From a candidate division NC10 bacterium RIFCSPLOWO2_12_FULL_66_18 (GTDB lineage: Bacteria; Methylomirabilota; Methylomirabilia; Methylomirabilales; 2-02-FULL-66-22), in contig METI01000148.1 of NCBI GenBank assembly GCA_001771285.1, positions 5,611-48,963 on the forward strand: a DNA stretch of 43,353 nucleotides. Reading direction: 5' to 3'. The notes under the pieces are model-generated. The model saw nothing but the letters and a program-made list of their open reading frames with translations, was not told the DNA's origin and did no database searches. Positions 22,650 through 30,735 of this stretch are shown piece after piece. Both the position numbers and the translations under genes were made by a program. Positions within the stretch are counted from its first letter, which is position 1. Every line of letters begins with the position of its first letter.

Positions 22650-22922
22650 ATGTTCGAGAGGTATTACGCCGAGCAGGTGATCCACGATCGCGAGCGGAAG
22701 GCGGCGCGGGCCCTGGCATGGAAGGCCATGAACCGCAGGCCGGACCTCGAGGGAGAACGGCCGGTCCTCTCCACGGACTGGCGGGGCTGGAGCCTGCGGC
22801 GGGCGGGCGCCGTACTGGGAACCGTGGGGATGGCATTGGCCGCGTCGATGGCGCTGCCGGCGTCTCTGCAAGGGTTGGCGACCCTGGAATCTCCGACACG
22901 CTGCACCGGTCAGGCACTATGA
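22650..22922 (+). CDS. Small protein with one membrane segment, unknown function
   Basis: The product has 90 residues. The charged N-terminal half (F-E-R-Y-Y-A-E-Q-V-I-H-D-R-E-R-K-A-A-R) looks like an amphipathic helix. A weak hydrophobic segment follows (A-V-L-G-T-V-G-M-A-L-A-A-S-M-A-L). GGAGGGGAAGC precedes the ATG at a good distance, and the stop overlaps a possible upstream start of the next gene. It sits in the GntR/DMT operon. I do not recognise a family. Confidence 0.5.
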   Translation: MFERYYAEQVIHDRERKAARALAWKAMNRRPDLEGERPVLSTDWRGWSLRRAGAVLGTVGMALAASMALPASLQGLATLESPTRCTGQAL

Positions 22923-22945
22923 GACGATCTGCGAAAGGGAGGGCC

Positions 22946-23419
22946 ATGACGACGGAAGCCGGGAGGCGAGATGCGTTGCTGGCAGAACTGGACGAGGCCT
23001 TTGCCGACCTCCAGCGCACGTATCGTGATCTATCCGACGCGCAGAAGCGGGTCGTGATGCAGGGCACCTGGAGCGTGAAGGACATCCTGGTCCACATCGC
23101 GGGCTGGCATCGCGAGATGGCGGCCGCGCTGGCACGCCTGGCACGGGGCGAGAAGCCGGTCCCGGAGGGGGTGGACTACAAGGACGTGGACGCCTGGAAC
23201 GCGCGCTGGGTCGAGGCGTCCCGACAGACGCCGGTAACGGCGGTGGAACGGGAGCTGGCCGACTCCTTTGTGGGTTTCCGGCAGGGGGTTGGGGCCCTCC
23301 CGGAAAATCGACTGGCCCCTGGTCGCACGGCGGATAAGATCATCCACGAGGTGGGTATGGATCACTATCGCCATCACGCCGTGCAGATCCGGGCCTGGCG
23401 GGAACGCGAGGGTCTCTGA
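22946..23419 (+). CDS. DinB-superfamily (ClbS/DfsB-like) four-helix protein
   Basis: The product has 157 residues from the ATG at 22946, which has AGGGAGG just upstream; an in-frame ATG at 22919 is possible and overlaps the previous stop. W-S-V-K-D-I-L-V-H-I-A-G-W-H-R-E-M is the signature helix of DinB/ClbS-type proteins, with His as a metal or active-site residue. A second site is D-H-Y-R-H-H-A-V-Q-I. Members act as metal-dependent thiol transferases, hydrolases or toxin-resistance proteins. The role here is unknown; co-transcription with a GntR regulator and an exporter would fit a detoxification or resistance operon. Confidence 0.75.
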   Translation: MTTEAGRRDALLAELDEAFADLQRTYRDLSDAQKRVVMQGTWSVKDILVHIAGWHREMAAALARLARGEKPVPEGVDYKDVDAWNARWVEASRQTPVTAVERELADSFVGFRQGVGALPENRLAPGRTADKIIHEVGMDHYRHHAVQIRAWREREGL

Positions 23420-23516
23420 ACCAGAGCCCGACTTTGGCGGGCGGCAGATTCCTGCACGCCTGCGGCTTGGCACACCGCGAGCGACGCCTGGGCCTGGGAG
23501 ACCGGGGTGGAATGGC

Positions 23517-24533
23517 CTACAGTTTTCGCCCGGCGGCCTCCACGAAGGGCGCGATCTCTTGCATCAGCCGGCGGAAGGTGGCCGGCTTGAGCGATTGGAC
23601 CCCGTCGCTCATCGCCATCTCGGGTCGTATGTGCACCTCGACCATCAGGCCGTCGGCGCCGCAGGCGATGGCGGCCTTGGCCATGGGGGTCACGTACTCC
23701 CAGTGACCGGTCCCGTGGCTGGGATCCACGATCACTGGCAGGTGGCTGTGTTTCTTGAGGACCGGGACGGCATTGAGGTCCAGGGTGAAGCGAGTGGCCG
23801 TCTCGAACGTCCGGATGCCCCGCTCGCAGAGCACGACGTCGTACGTGCCCTCCGAGAGCACGTACTCGGCGGCCATGAGGAACTCCTGGATAGTGGTGGC
23901 CATGCCCCGCTTCAGGAGGACCGGCTTGCCCACCTCGCCGACTCGCTTCAGCAGGGCGAAGTTCTGCACGTTCCTGGCCCCGATCTGGATCATGTCGGCA
24001 ATCTCGGCCACCATGTCCACGTCCTCGGACTTCAGCACCTCGGTGACGATCGCTAGCCCCGTTTCTTCCCGGGCCGCTGCCAGCAGGCGCAGGCCCTCCT
24101 CGCCCAGTCCCTGAAAGGCATAGGGAGAGGTCCGGGGCTTGAAGGCCCCGCCGCGCAGGATGGTGGCCCCGGCCTCTTTGACCGCCCTGGCCGTCTCCAG
24201 GATTTGGTCCTCGTTCTCGACCGAGCAGGGGCCGGCCATGACCACCACGCGGTCGCCGCCGATTTCCACGTCCCGGACCTTGACCACGGTTCGGGTCGGC
24301 TTGAACTCCCGGCTGGCCAGCTTGAACGGCTGCAGGATGGGGACGACGCTCTCCACGCCCGGCATCGCCTCCAGGGACTGGAGGCGGGCCTTGCCCCGCT
24401 CGTCGCCGATCGCGCCGATGACGCTCCGCTGCGTGCCCCGGATGACGTGGGGCTGATAGCCCAACTCCTCCACGGTCTGGATCACGCGTTGCAGGTCCGT
24501 TTCCGTGGCCGTGCCTTTCATCACGATGATCAT
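23517..24533 (-). CDS. aroF: 3-deoxy-7-phosphoheptulonate (DAHP) synthase, type I-beta with N-terminal regulatory domain
   Basis: The product has 338 residues. Residues 1-75 are the ferredoxin-like regulatory domain of the Thermotoga-type enzyme ([20 protein letters not shown]). The barrel contains [33 protein letters not shown] and D-P-S-H-G-T-G, all DAHP synthase landmarks. It condenses PEP and erythrose-4-phosphate, the first step towards aromatic amino acids. Feedback inhibition by Tyr or Phe is known for this N-terminal domain. Expression is probably also controlled by attenuation: a Tyr/Phe/Trp-rich leader peptide and an intrinsic terminator precede it. Confidence 0.95.
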   Translation of the reverse strand: MIIVMKGTATETDLQRVIQTVEELGYQPHVIRGTQRSVIGAIGDERGKARLQSLEAMPGVESVVPILQPFKLASREFKPTRTVVKVRDVEIGGDRVVVMAGPCSVENEDQILETARAVKEAGATILRGGAFKPRTSPYAFQGLGEEGLRLLAAAREETGLAIVTEVLKSEDVDMVAEIADMIQIGARNVQNFALLKRVGEVGKPVLLKRGMATTIQEFLMAAEYVLSEGTYDVVLCERGIRTFETATRFTLDLNAVPVLKKHSHLPVIVDPSHGTGHWEYVTPMAKAAIACGADGLMVEVHIRPEMAMSDGVQSLKPATFRRLMQEIAPFVEAAGRKL

Positions 24534-24579
24534 GTTCCTCTCCCTCCTTGCGCGGAACGGGCCGGGCGGCTCCGCCCCA

Positions 24580-24622
24580 GAAAAATGAAAGGGCCACGGA
24601 GCCTCATCTGCCCCGTGGCCCT
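24580..24622 (-). terminator. Intrinsic terminator (attenuator) upstream of aroF
   Basis: On the minus strand AGGGCCACGG (24622-24613) and CCGTGGCCCT (24599-24590) form a perfect 10 bp stem with a 13-base loop, followed by TTCATTTTTC. It lies between the leader peptide and aroF, so it ends transcription before the gene unless relieved. GGGCAGA in the stem-loop is complementary to TCTGCCC in the leader region (24678-24672), a possible alternative pairing. Confidence 0.85.
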
Positions 24623-24643
24623 GAGTTGTGGATGTGATGCGGT

Positions 24644-24730
24644 CTAGCTCATCCGACGCCTCGAGCCGAGAGGGCAGACGCCCGTAAAGCTAAACCAGAA
24701 GTAATAGCTGGTCATCCGGTTGACACGCAT
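24644..24730 (-). CDS. Aromatic-amino-acid leader peptide of aroF
   Basis: A 28-codon frame on the minus strand, ATG at 24730 and TAG at 24644-24646, with GAGGG seven bases upstream of the start. Codons 9-15 read Tyr-Tyr-Phe-Trp-Phe-Ser-Phe, that is six aromatic residues in seven. This is the mark of a ribosome-sensed attenuation leader such as pheL or trpL, here reading all three aromatic amino acids. The terminator starts 22 bases after the peptide's stop, and aroF follows. When charged aromatic tRNAs are scarce the ribosome should stall at these codons and change the RNA folding. It is too short for ordinary gene finders. Confidence 0.85.
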   Translation of the reverse strand: MRVNRMTSYYFWFSFTGVCPLGSRRRMS

Positions 24731-24761
24731 TCTGGGTCCCTCTGGCTCCGTGAATTTGTCA

Positions 24762-24791
24762 TAGCTATCATCCCGCCGGGGTTTCTGTCAA
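24762..24791 (-). promoter_or_regulatory. Possible promoter of the aroF leader
   Basis: Perfect TTGACA on the minus strand (24791-24786). The best -10 at normal spacing is TAGCTA (24767-24762, 18-base spacer), a weak match, so the exact start site is uncertain. Confidence 0.4.
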
Positions 24792-24828
24792 GCGCTTTCT
24801 CCAGCGTGGAGCGAGAGTCAGTTTTTGA

Positions 24829-24857
24829 TTTGCATCGGTGAGGGGGCGTGCTAGGCT
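24829..24857 (+). promoter_or_regulatory. Possible promoter of mtnA
   Basis: TTTGCA (24829-24834), 17-base spacer, TAGGCT (24852-24857), with TGC before the -10. This gives a leader of about 30 bases containing the GAGGTG ribosome-binding site. Divergent from the aroF leader promoter less than 100 bases away. Confidence 0.45.
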
Positions 24858-24893
24858 GACTGAATAAAATTCCTGGCTCCCACGAGGTGCGGG

Positions 24894-25946
24894 ATGGCCG
24901 AAGACTTCGTCACCGTCGCCTGGACCCCTTCCGGCAGCGTCCGGCTGATTGACCAGACCCGGCTGCCCACGGAGGAGGTCTATATCGAGTGCCGGACCAT
25001 CGAAGAGGTGACGGACGCCATCCGGACGATGCGCGTCCGGGGGGCGCCGGCCATCGGGGTCACGGCGGCCATGGGCCTGGCCCTGGGCGCCCAGACCATC
25101 CAGACGGAGAACTTCAAGGAGTTCTTCACGGCCCTGGAAGCGATGGGGTCGCTCCTCATGCGGACCCGGCCGACGGCGGTGAACCTGGCGTGGGGCGTCC
25201 GGCGGCTCCTGAACCTGGCGCGGAAATCGCGGGACCTCGCGCAGGCGGAGATCAAGGCGGCGCTGGTGGCCGAGGCGCGGGCGATGCAAGAGGAGGACAT
25301 CCGGATCAATCGGGCCATGGGCCAGCACGGGCAGAGCCTGCTCCCCGACCCGGCCCGCGTCCTCACGCACTGCAACGCCGGAGGCCTGGCCACGGCGGGG
25401 TACGGGACGGCGGTGGGCGTGATCCGGGCCGCGACCGAGGCGGGCAAGCGCATCATGGTGTGGGTGGATGAGACGCGCCCGCTCTTGCAGGGGGCGCGGC
25501 TGACGGCGTGGGAACTTCAGCGGGCCGGCATTCCCGCGACGCTCATCACCGACAACATGGCTGGCCACTTCATGGCCCGCGGCCAGGTGGATGTTGTGGT
25601 GGTTGGCGCCGACCGGATCGCGCGAAATGGGGACGTCGCCAACAAGATCGGCACCTACAGTGTGGCCCTCCTGGCCCGCGCCCACGGCATCCCGTTCTAT
25701 GTGGCGGCGCCGATTTCGACGCTGGACCTCAGCCTGACCGACGGCTCCCAGATCCCGATCGAGGAACGGGCGCCGGACGAGGTGACCCATATCGGCGAGC
25801 ATCGGGTGGCGCCGGCCGGGATCCGCGTGGCCAACCCCGCCTTCGACGTCACGCCCGCGAGTTTCGTGGACGCCATCATCACGGAGTGCGGGGTGGCCCG
25901 CGCCCCCTACGACGTGAGCCTTCCGCGCCTGGCCGGCGAGGCGTGA
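24894..25946 (+). CDS. mtnA: S-methyl-5-thioribose-1-phosphate isomerase
   Basis: The product has 350 residues, normal for MtnA. Landmarks are [32 protein letters not shown] with the catalytic Cys, V-D-E-T-R-P, T-D-N-M-A-G, and [19 protein letters not shown] with the catalytic Asp. It converts MTR-1-P to MTRu-1-P in the methionine salvage pathway. Distant eIF2B-type relatives use other sugar phosphates, but the motif set fits MtnA. GAGGTG precedes the ATG. No other salvage gene is in the window. Confidence 0.92.
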   Translation: MAEDFVTVAWTPSGSVRLIDQTRLPTEEVYIECRTIEEVTDAIRTMRVRGAPAIGVTAAMGLALGAQTIQTENFKEFFTALEAMGSLLMRTRPTAVNLAWGVRRLLNLARKSRDLAQAEIKAALVAEARAMQEEDIRINRAMGQHGQSLLPDPARVLTHCNAGGLATAGYGTAVGVIRAATEAGKRIMVWVDETRPLLQGARLTAWELQRAGIPATLITDNMAGHFMARGQVDVVVVGADRIARNGDVANKIGTYSVALLARAHGIPFYVAAPISTLDLSLTDGSQIPIEERAPDEVTHIGEHRVAPAGIRVANPAFDVTPASFVDAIITECGVARAPYDVSLPRLAGEA

Positions 25947-25963
25947 GAGGGGTCGGTAGCTCG

Positions 25964-26134
25964 ATGACGCCCCGCCAGCGTCCCAAGGTGCTGCGGCCAG
26001 CACGACGCCGCACCTGGGCCATCCGCCCCGTGGCGCGCCCACACTCCACCCCCAAGGGCGAGAAGGGCTACGACCGCCGGCGCGAACGCCGGCAGATCGA
26101 AGATGAGAGCCCTGACGAGACCCAGCATGAGTAA
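25964..26134 (+). CDS. Short, very basic protein, unknown
   Basis: The product has 56 residues, of which about 16 are Arg or Lys: R-R-R-T-W-A-I-R-P-V-A-R-P-H-S-T-P-K then G-E-K-G-Y-D-R-R-R-E-R-R-Q. The pattern W-x-I-x-P-V-x-R-x-x-x-S-x-K-G-x-K-x-Y-x-R resembles short basic proteins I have seen in many GC-rich genomes (R-x-W-x-x-x-P-x-x-R-x-x-x-S-K-x-Y-x-R). It fills the gap between mtnA and the transglycosylase and overlaps the latter's start by eight bases. AGGGG lies somewhat far upstream. Possibly RNA- or ribosome-associated, but that is a guess. Confidence 0.5.
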   Translation: MTPRQRPKVLRPARRRTWAIRPVARPHSTPKGEKGYDRRRERRQIEDESPDETQHE

Positions 26135-28346
26135 GTGGCTGGTTGCCGGCCTAGTGCTGGCCAGCCTGCCCGTCGCGGCCGGGGCCGGCGATGCCCCACC
26201 CGTGCCGCCGGCGCCGGTGGCGGCACCATCGCCCGAGGCGATCCTCCAAGGTGCCGCGCGGGACGTGGCGGCGGGGAACCTGGCCACTGCCGTTTCTGCG
26301 CTGCAGGCGCTGGAGGCCGACACCGTTCCCTCCGCCGTGCGACGGCAGGCTGACCTTTTGCTGGGGATCCTCCTGCTGCGGCAGGGCCAGCGCGACGAGG
26401 CCATCCCCCGACTCGATCGTGCGGCCGCCACATACTCCTTGCTGGCGGATTATGGGCTCTGGCACCTGGCCGGGGCGTACCGCAAGGCTGGCACGCACGC
26501 CGCGGCGGCGGCAACACTGCGGCGCCTCCTTGACCAGCATCCGGAGAGCCTCTTCGTCGAGCGCGCGAGCCGGGACCTCCCGCGGGACTGGCTCGCGGCA
26601 GGGGACCTTGCGCGGGCAGAGGAAGCGGCAGGGGTGTATCTGGCGGCGTTCCCCCAGGGGGCTGGACGGGCGGAGGTATGGACGACGCTGGGAGAGGTCC
26701 TGCTGCGATCCGGCCGGGCCGAGCGGGCGGAGGAAGTTCTCCGCCGGGTCTGGGTGGAACTCCCGGCCAGCGCGGAGAGCCAGCGGGCGAAGGACCTCCT
26801 GGCCACGATTCCCGGCGCCCGGCCGTTTTCGCCGGACGAGCAGTTCCAGCGCGCGATGACGCTCTACCATCTCGGGCGCTTCGGCCAGGCGCTGCCGGAG
26901 CTCCTGCCCTTCGCGATGGCCGGCAATCCGAGGGAGGCCCAGGCACGCCTGCTCCTGGGGATCGGATCGTTCAAGCTGCGGCAGTACGGGCAGGCCATTC
27001 AGTGGCTCTCGCCGCTGCGGGATGCCCCCGGGGCGGAGCGGGGGGAGGCGATCTACTGGCTGGGACGCAGCTTCGGCCGCTCGGGTGACACCGCGCGGTT
27101 CACCGAGCAGATGACGCTCCTGGTGGATGCGGCCCCCCAGAGTCGCTGGGCGGAGGAGGCGCTGTACCTCCTGGGGCTGGCGGCCGCCGACGCGGGAGAG
27201 CTGGCGCAGTCGCGGGCGTATCTCACGCGACTCCTGCACGACTACCCCAAGGGGGCCTGGAGGGACGCGGCCCTCTGGTTCCAGGGATGGCTGGCCTACA
27301 AGGAGCGGGACTCGGAGGCGGCCCTGGTCGCATGGGATCGCCTTCTCGCCGAGGAGCCGGGGTCACGGCTGCGGACGCCGGCGCTGTACTGGCGGGGGCG
27401 CGCGCTGGAGAGGGCGAAGAAACCGCGGGAGGCGGCGGAGGCATTCCGGACGATCCTGCAGACGGCGCCGGACCAGAACTATTACTGGTTCCGCGCCAGG
27501 GAGCGTCTGGGGCGCCTGAGCAAGGCGCAGGTGTCCGCGATGGTCGCGGACCGCGCCGCCGGTAAGCGACCGGCGGGAAGCGACCCGCTCCACTCCAAAA
27601 AGGCGCGCGCGCTTCACGGCCTGGCTCTCGACGACGAGGCGATCGAGGAGTACAGCGAGCAGGCCCGGACCCATCCCGAGGACCGCTGGGCGCTGGCGGA
27701 GGCGTGCCGGGCGTTCCTGGATCTCCAGCGCTACGACAAGGCGGTCTGGCTGGCGGGGCAGATCCTCCGCCCCCTCTTCGTGCAGGAGAACGGGAAGCCG
27801 CCGATTCGTGAGTTCTGGCAGTGCCTGTACCCGCGGGGTCACTGGCCGGTCGTAAGCGAGCAGGCCGTCAAGCAGGGCCTGGACCCCTTCCTGGTGACGG
27901 CCGTGATCCGCGAGGAGAGCGCCTTCGCCCCGCGGGCCGTGTCGCGGGCGGGCGCGCGCGGGCTGATGCAACTGCTGCCCCAGACGGCGGAACAGGTGGC
28001 GCGGCAGTACCGCGTCCCTCTCGGGGGGTCCGCGCCCCTGGATGCGCCCGAGGTGAACATCCGTCTCGGGACGATCCACCTGGCGGAGCTGCTCCGGGAC
28101 CATGGGGGCAGCCTCAGCCTGGCCCTGGCGTCGTACAATGCGGGTCAGCAGCATGTGCGGCGCTGGCTCCAGCGCTTCCGGTTCGCCGACGAGGAGGAGT
28201 TCACCGAAGACATCCCGTACACCGAGACCCGGAACTACGTCAAGCGGGTGCTGGGCAGCTACCAGCGGTACGCGAGCCTGTACGGGGCGAAGAGAGCCGA
28301 GAGCCGCGAGCCGAGAGCCGCGAAAACGATAGGCGCGAAGCCATAG
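26127..28346 (+). CDS. Periplasmic lytic murein transglycosylase with TPR-like repeats
   Basis: The product has 739 residues. A signal peptide covers 1-24 (M-S-K-W-L-V-A-G-L-V-L-A-S-L, A-A-G-A-G). About 500 residues of helical TPR-like repeats follow (A-x-x-x-L-G-x-x-x-L-R-x-G-R pattern), as in Slt70. A C-terminal SLT domain starts near 585: V-I-R-E-E-S-A-F with the catalytic Glu, G-A-R-G-L-M-Q-L-L-P, N-I-R-L-G, A-L-A-S-Y-N-A-G. It cleaves peptidoglycan to 1,6-anhydro products, feeding the AmpG/NagZ recycling route. The ATG at 26127 gives the better signal peptide; an ATG at 26103 would add eight residues. The last residues (R-A-E-S-R-E-P-R-A-A) are encoded by an intergenic-type tandem repeat. 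Confidence 0.9.
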   Translation: MSKWLVAGLVLASLPVAAGAGDAPPVPPAPVAAPSPEAILQGAARDVAAGNLATAVSALQALEADTVPSAVRRQADLLLGILLLRQGQRDEAIPRLDRAAATYSLLADYGLWHLAGAYRKAGTHAAAAATLRRLLDQHPESLFVERASRDLPRDWLAAGDLARAEEAAGVYLAAFPQGAGRAEVWTTLGEVLLRSGRAERAEEVLRRVWVELPASAESQRAKDLLATIPGARPFSPDEQFQRAMTLYHLGRFGQALPELLPFAMAGNPREAQARLLLGIGSFKLRQYGQAIQWLSPLRDAPGAERGEAIYWLGRSFGRSGDTARFTEQMTLLVDAAPQSRWAEEALYLLGLAAADAGELAQSRAYLTRLLHDYPKGAWRDAALWFQGWLAYKERDSEAALVAWDRLLAEEPGSRLRTPALYWRGRALERAKKPREAAEAFRTILQTAPDQNYYWFRARERLGRLSKAQVSAMVADRAAGKRPAGSDPLHSKKARALHGLALDDEAIEEYSEQARTHPEDRWALAEACRAFLDLQRYDKAVWLAGQILRPLFVQENGKPPIREFWQCLYPRGHWPVVSEQAVKQGLDPFLVTAVIREESAFAPRAVSRAGARGLMQLLPQTAEQVARQYRVPLGGSAPLDAPEVNIRLGTIHLAELLRDHGGSLSLALASYNAGQQHVRRWLQRFRFADEEEFTEDIPYTETRNYVKRVLGSYQRYASLYGAKRAESREPRAAKTIGAKP
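28290..28325. repeat. Tandem word repeat GAGAGCCGAGAGCC at the 3' end of the transglycosylase gene
   Basis: Words AGAGCCG and GAGCCGCGAG repeat several times across the last coding codons (before the TAG at 28344). Same style as the other intergenic word repeats, but inside the reading frame. Confidence 0.6.
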
Positions 28347-28413
28347 GGGAAGAGGCCACCCCCCGAGAGAAAGAAGCGTTGAGAGGGGAGGGGCAGAGTT
28401 GACGGGGGAACGG

Positions 28414-29217
28414 ATGCGCACGGCATTGACCATCGCCGGATCGGATTCGGGCGGCGGCGCGGGGATCCAGGCCGATCTGAAGACGTTCACGGCCTTCAAG
28501 GTGTTCGGCCTCTCGGCCATCACCGGGTTGACGGCCCAGAACACCCGGGGCGTGCAAGGGGTGGAACTGCCCACCACCGACTTCATCGCCGCGCAGCTCC
28601 GCGCGGTCCTGGAGGACATCGGAGCCGACGCCGCGAAGACAGGAATGCTGGCCACGGGTGAGATCATACGCACGGTGGCCGCCATCATTCGGGACTTCGG
28701 TCTGCGGAACCTGGTGGTGGATCCGGTGATGATCGCCGCCAGCGGGGATGCCCTGATGCAGCACGAGGCGGCGCCGGTGATGCGGGAACACCTCTTCCCC
28801 CTGGCCATGGTGGTGACCCCCAACCTGGATGAAGCCTCCTTCCTCTGCGAGCGGAAGATCCGAACGGTGGAGGAGATGGAGGAAGCGGCTCGGGCGATTC
28901 ACACCATGGGACCGCGGCACGTCCTGATCAAGGGGGGTCACCTGCCGGGGGAGCAGGTCGTGGATCTGCTCTACGATGGCCGGGAGTTCATCCGCCGCGA
29001 GAGCCAGCGGACCCCGGGAGAGTTTCACGGAACCGGCTGCACGCTCTCCTCGGCCATCGCCGCCGGGCTGGCGAAGGGGCTGTCCGTCCGCGAGGCGGTG
29101 GCCACGGCCCAGAAGTATGTAGCGCTGGCGCTCCGGACCGCCCCGGCCGTGGGGCACGGCCGGCGGCCGCTGAACCACTTCCCGGAGGGGTTCACGCCCC
29201 CTGCGGATCGGGCATAA
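28414..29217 (+). CDS. thiD: Hydroxymethylpyrimidine (phosphate) kinase
   Basis: The product has 267 residues from the ATG at 28414 (GGGGGAA upstream; a TTG 15 bases earlier is less likely). T-I-A-G-S-D-S-G-G-G-A-G-I-Q-A-D-L-K-T-F, G-V-Q-G-V-E, D-P-V-M-I-A-A-S-G, L-I-K-G-G-H, and G-T-G-C-T-L-S-S-A-I-A-A with the anion-hole Gly-x-Gly-Cys are the complete ThiD ribokinase-fold signature. It phosphorylates HMP and HMP-P in thiamine synthesis. No TPP riboswitch was seen upstream; the gap holds only the repeat tail of the previous gene. Confidence 0.93.
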   Translation: MRTALTIAGSDSGGGAGIQADLKTFTAFKVFGLSAITGLTAQNTRGVQGVELPTTDFIAAQLRAVLEDIGADAAKTGMLATGEIIRTVAAIIRDFGLRNLVVDPVMIAASGDALMQHEAAPVMREHLFPLAMVVTPNLDEASFLCERKIRTVEEMEEAARAIHTMGPRHVLIKGGHLPGEQVVDLLYDGREFIRRESQRTPGEFHGTGCTLSSAIAAGLAKGLSVREAVATAQKYVALALRTAPAVGHGRRPLNHFPEGFTPPADRA

Positions 29218-29356
29218 GGAACTCCTCCGATGAGTCGCCAGACAACTGCCCAGGTTGGCCGACGGGTCAGAAGCCCGGTAGACCTGTTGTGAAATCGGAA
29301 GAGGGGATCTTAGGCGGAAACCATATACTCCATAGTTGACCGGTTCGGAGGTTGCT

Positions 29357-30088
29357 CTGAAGGATCAGTACTTTGCTGACAAGCGCGACTTCTTCAAGTG
29401 GGACCTGCTGGAGGATCTGGTCGCCTTGCCAGAGGGTCGATGTGCCCTCTGCTATGTTGCCATGCTCACACAGCCGGATGGGACGAGGGAGGGAGTTTTC
29501 AAGCGGTACGATGCGGGTGCACGGCGCGGCGAGCTTCACTCCTTCCTTCGATCGTGCGCCAGCTCTGGCCGTCGAGAGGTCAAGGAGATGCGCAAGTATT
29601 TCGCCTCCCGCGGGATCGAGTACCGGCCCATTGGCGACACGTCAGACCAGTACTATTCGCACGCGACCCGTGAGGCATATTTCCGAAGAATCCCAGATTC
29701 GTCGCTAGAAGAGGCAGTTGTGTTCTTCGATCCGGACATCGGTCTCAACGCGGGCAGCGGCAGCTATAAGAGGCGGGTCGGCATCGACAAGTACCTCTTC
29801 GATGAGGATTTGCGAGGCTGTTCGCCACGAATTGGCGGTTCGTCTGTCGTGGTCGTGTATCAGCACCTTCAGCGTGACCGCAGCCGCTTCTGGGATGACA
29901 TCGAGGACCGATGTCTGCGTGTGTGCAGTGCCGTTGGCGCGTCCGGCGCCTCGTTCGTCACTGATCGTGACGTGGCTTTTCTGGTCACGGCCAAGGATTC
30001 TGTAACTCGCCTGACCGCGGCAAGGACGATCGTCGAGCACGCCCACAAGCACGGCTTGGATTCTGGAGAGCTCGTACATCGCAGGTGA
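29357..30088 (+). CDS. Unknown cassette protein, K-D-Q-Y-F-x-D-K-R-D-F-F-K-W-D family
   Basis: The product has 243 residues. The N-terminus (initiator)K-D-Q-Y-F-A-D-K-R-D-F-F-K-W-D-L-L resembles mobile-island proteins starting K-x-x-Y-F-x-D-x-x-D-Y-x-K-Y-x-L that I have seen without a known function. Later F-F-D-P-D-I-G-L-N and V-V-V-V-Y-Q-H-L-Q-R-D look like core strands of an alpha/beta enzyme. The best start is CTG at 29357: GGAGG sits five bases upstream and the family begins there. A TTG at 29336 has no Shine-Dalgarno. A TATACT box is at 29324. Base composition is less GC-rich than its neighbours, suggesting transfer. First gene of the cassette-like array. Confidence 0.6.
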   Translation: MKDQYFADKRDFFKWDLLEDLVALPEGRCALCYVAMLTQPDGTREGVFKRYDAGARRGELHSFLRSCASSGRREVKEMRKYFASRGIEYRPIGDTSDQYYSHATREAYFRRIPDSSLEEAVVFFDPDIGLNAGSGSYKRRVGIDKYLFDEDLRGCSPRIGGSSVVVVYQHLQRDRSRFWDDIEDRCLRVCSAVGASGASFVTDRDVAFLVTAKDSVTRLTAARTIVEHAHKHGLDSGELVHRR

Positions 30089-30169
30089 AACGCGGCTGCC
30101 GAAGCGGCTGCACCCGACGGCTGCTGGTGCGATCTCGTGCGGCCGCGGGTGAGACGCAGGGCGTTAGCC
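30085..30169 (+). other. attC-like site 1 (cassette recombination site)
   Basis: Directly after the previous gene's stop. It folds as an imperfect hairpin: AACGC near 30089-30093 with GCGTT (30161-30165), GCTGC with the GCAG near 30156, and CACCCGACGG with CCGCGGGTG. The right end GCGTTAGCC is close to the attC consensus GTTRRRY. The left end is degenerate. Confidence 0.5.
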
Positions 30170-30193
30170 GAGCGGTGGACAAAGGATGATTCG

Positions 30194-30391
30194 GTGCCAC
30201 CCAAGGTGAGGGAGCTCATCGCTGAGCTTGAACGGGCGGGATTCATGGATCGCGGAGGCAAAGGGAGCCATCGGAACTTTGTTCACCCGAAGGTCGCCAA
30301 ACCCGTAAGCATATCAGGAAACCCGGGCGATGATGCAAAGCATTACCAGGTCCGGGCGGCGCAGCTTGCAATCGAGGAGTCGAAGAAATGA
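30194..30391 (+). CDS. hicA: HicA-type mRNA interferase toxin
   Basis: The product has 65 residues. K-V-R-E-L-I-A-E-L-E-R-A-G-F, then K-G-S-H-R-N-F-V-H with the catalytic His, and P-V-S-I-S-G-N-P-G-D-D form the small dsRBD-like HicA fold. HicA cuts mRNA in a ribosome-independent way. The GTG at 30194 gives the normal family N-terminus, with AAGGA upstream; a longer frame starting within the attC-like site would be atypical. It overlaps hicB (ATGA). The toxin-first order is normal for hicAB. Confidence 0.85.
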   Translation: MPPKVRELIAELERAGFMDRGGKGSHRNFVHPKVAKPVSISGNPGDDAKHYQVRAAQLAIEESKK

Positions 30392-30627
30392 AAGAGAGCG
30401 CTCGATACGTAAAGATCGTCGAGTGGTCGGAAGAGGACCAGTGCTATGTGGGAAGTTCGCCGGGGTTAATTTACGGGGGCTGCCACGGGGACAACGAAAG
30501 GGAAGTCTTCGACGAACTGTGCAGAATCGTGGAAGAAGCGGTCGCGCTGTACAAGGCGGACGGAAAGGCGTTGCCTCCTCCCACGTCCGGACGTGACTTT
30601 GCCAACAAGATGCAACAGGTCGCATGA
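30388..30627 (+). CDS. hicB: HicB-type antitoxin
   Basis: The product has 79 residues. K-I-V-E-W-S-E-E-D-Q-C-Y-V-G-S-S-P-G-L-I-Y-G-G-C-H-G-D-N-E-R-E-V-F-D-E-L is the partial RNase H-like fold of HicB, lacking catalytic acids as usual. A helical tail (P-P-P-T-S-G-R-D-F-A-N-K-M) replaces a clear DNA-binding domain. It neutralises HicA by direct binding. The start overlaps the hicA stop by four bases; the stop is at the edge of attC-like site 2. Confidence 0.83.
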   Translation: MKESARYVKIVEWSEEDQCYVGSSPGLIYGGCHGDNEREVFDELCRIVEEAVALYKADGKALPPPTSGRDFANKMQQVA

Positions 30628-30684
30628 CAACCGGCTCGAGACGGGCGCTCGCAAGGCTCTCGCCGCTGAGCCGGAGCGTTACTC
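30624..30684 (+). other. attC-like site 2
   Basis: Starts at the hicB stop. CCGGCTC (30631-30637) pairs perfectly with GAGCCGG (30668-30674), and GGCG (30644-30647) with CGCC (30661-30664). AAC on the left (30629-30631) and GCGTT (30676-30680) on the right mimic the R boxes, although GTTACTC is not a perfect GTTRRRY. Confidence 0.5.
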
Positions 30685-30735
30685 ACACGTGACACTCCTT
30701 GGGCCTTGCGGTACTATTACCTCGGAGGCAGACCC

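Noticed and set aside
28346-28414. TPP riboswitch before thiD
   Set aside because: The gap is too short and lacks the CUGAGA and ACCUGA motifs.
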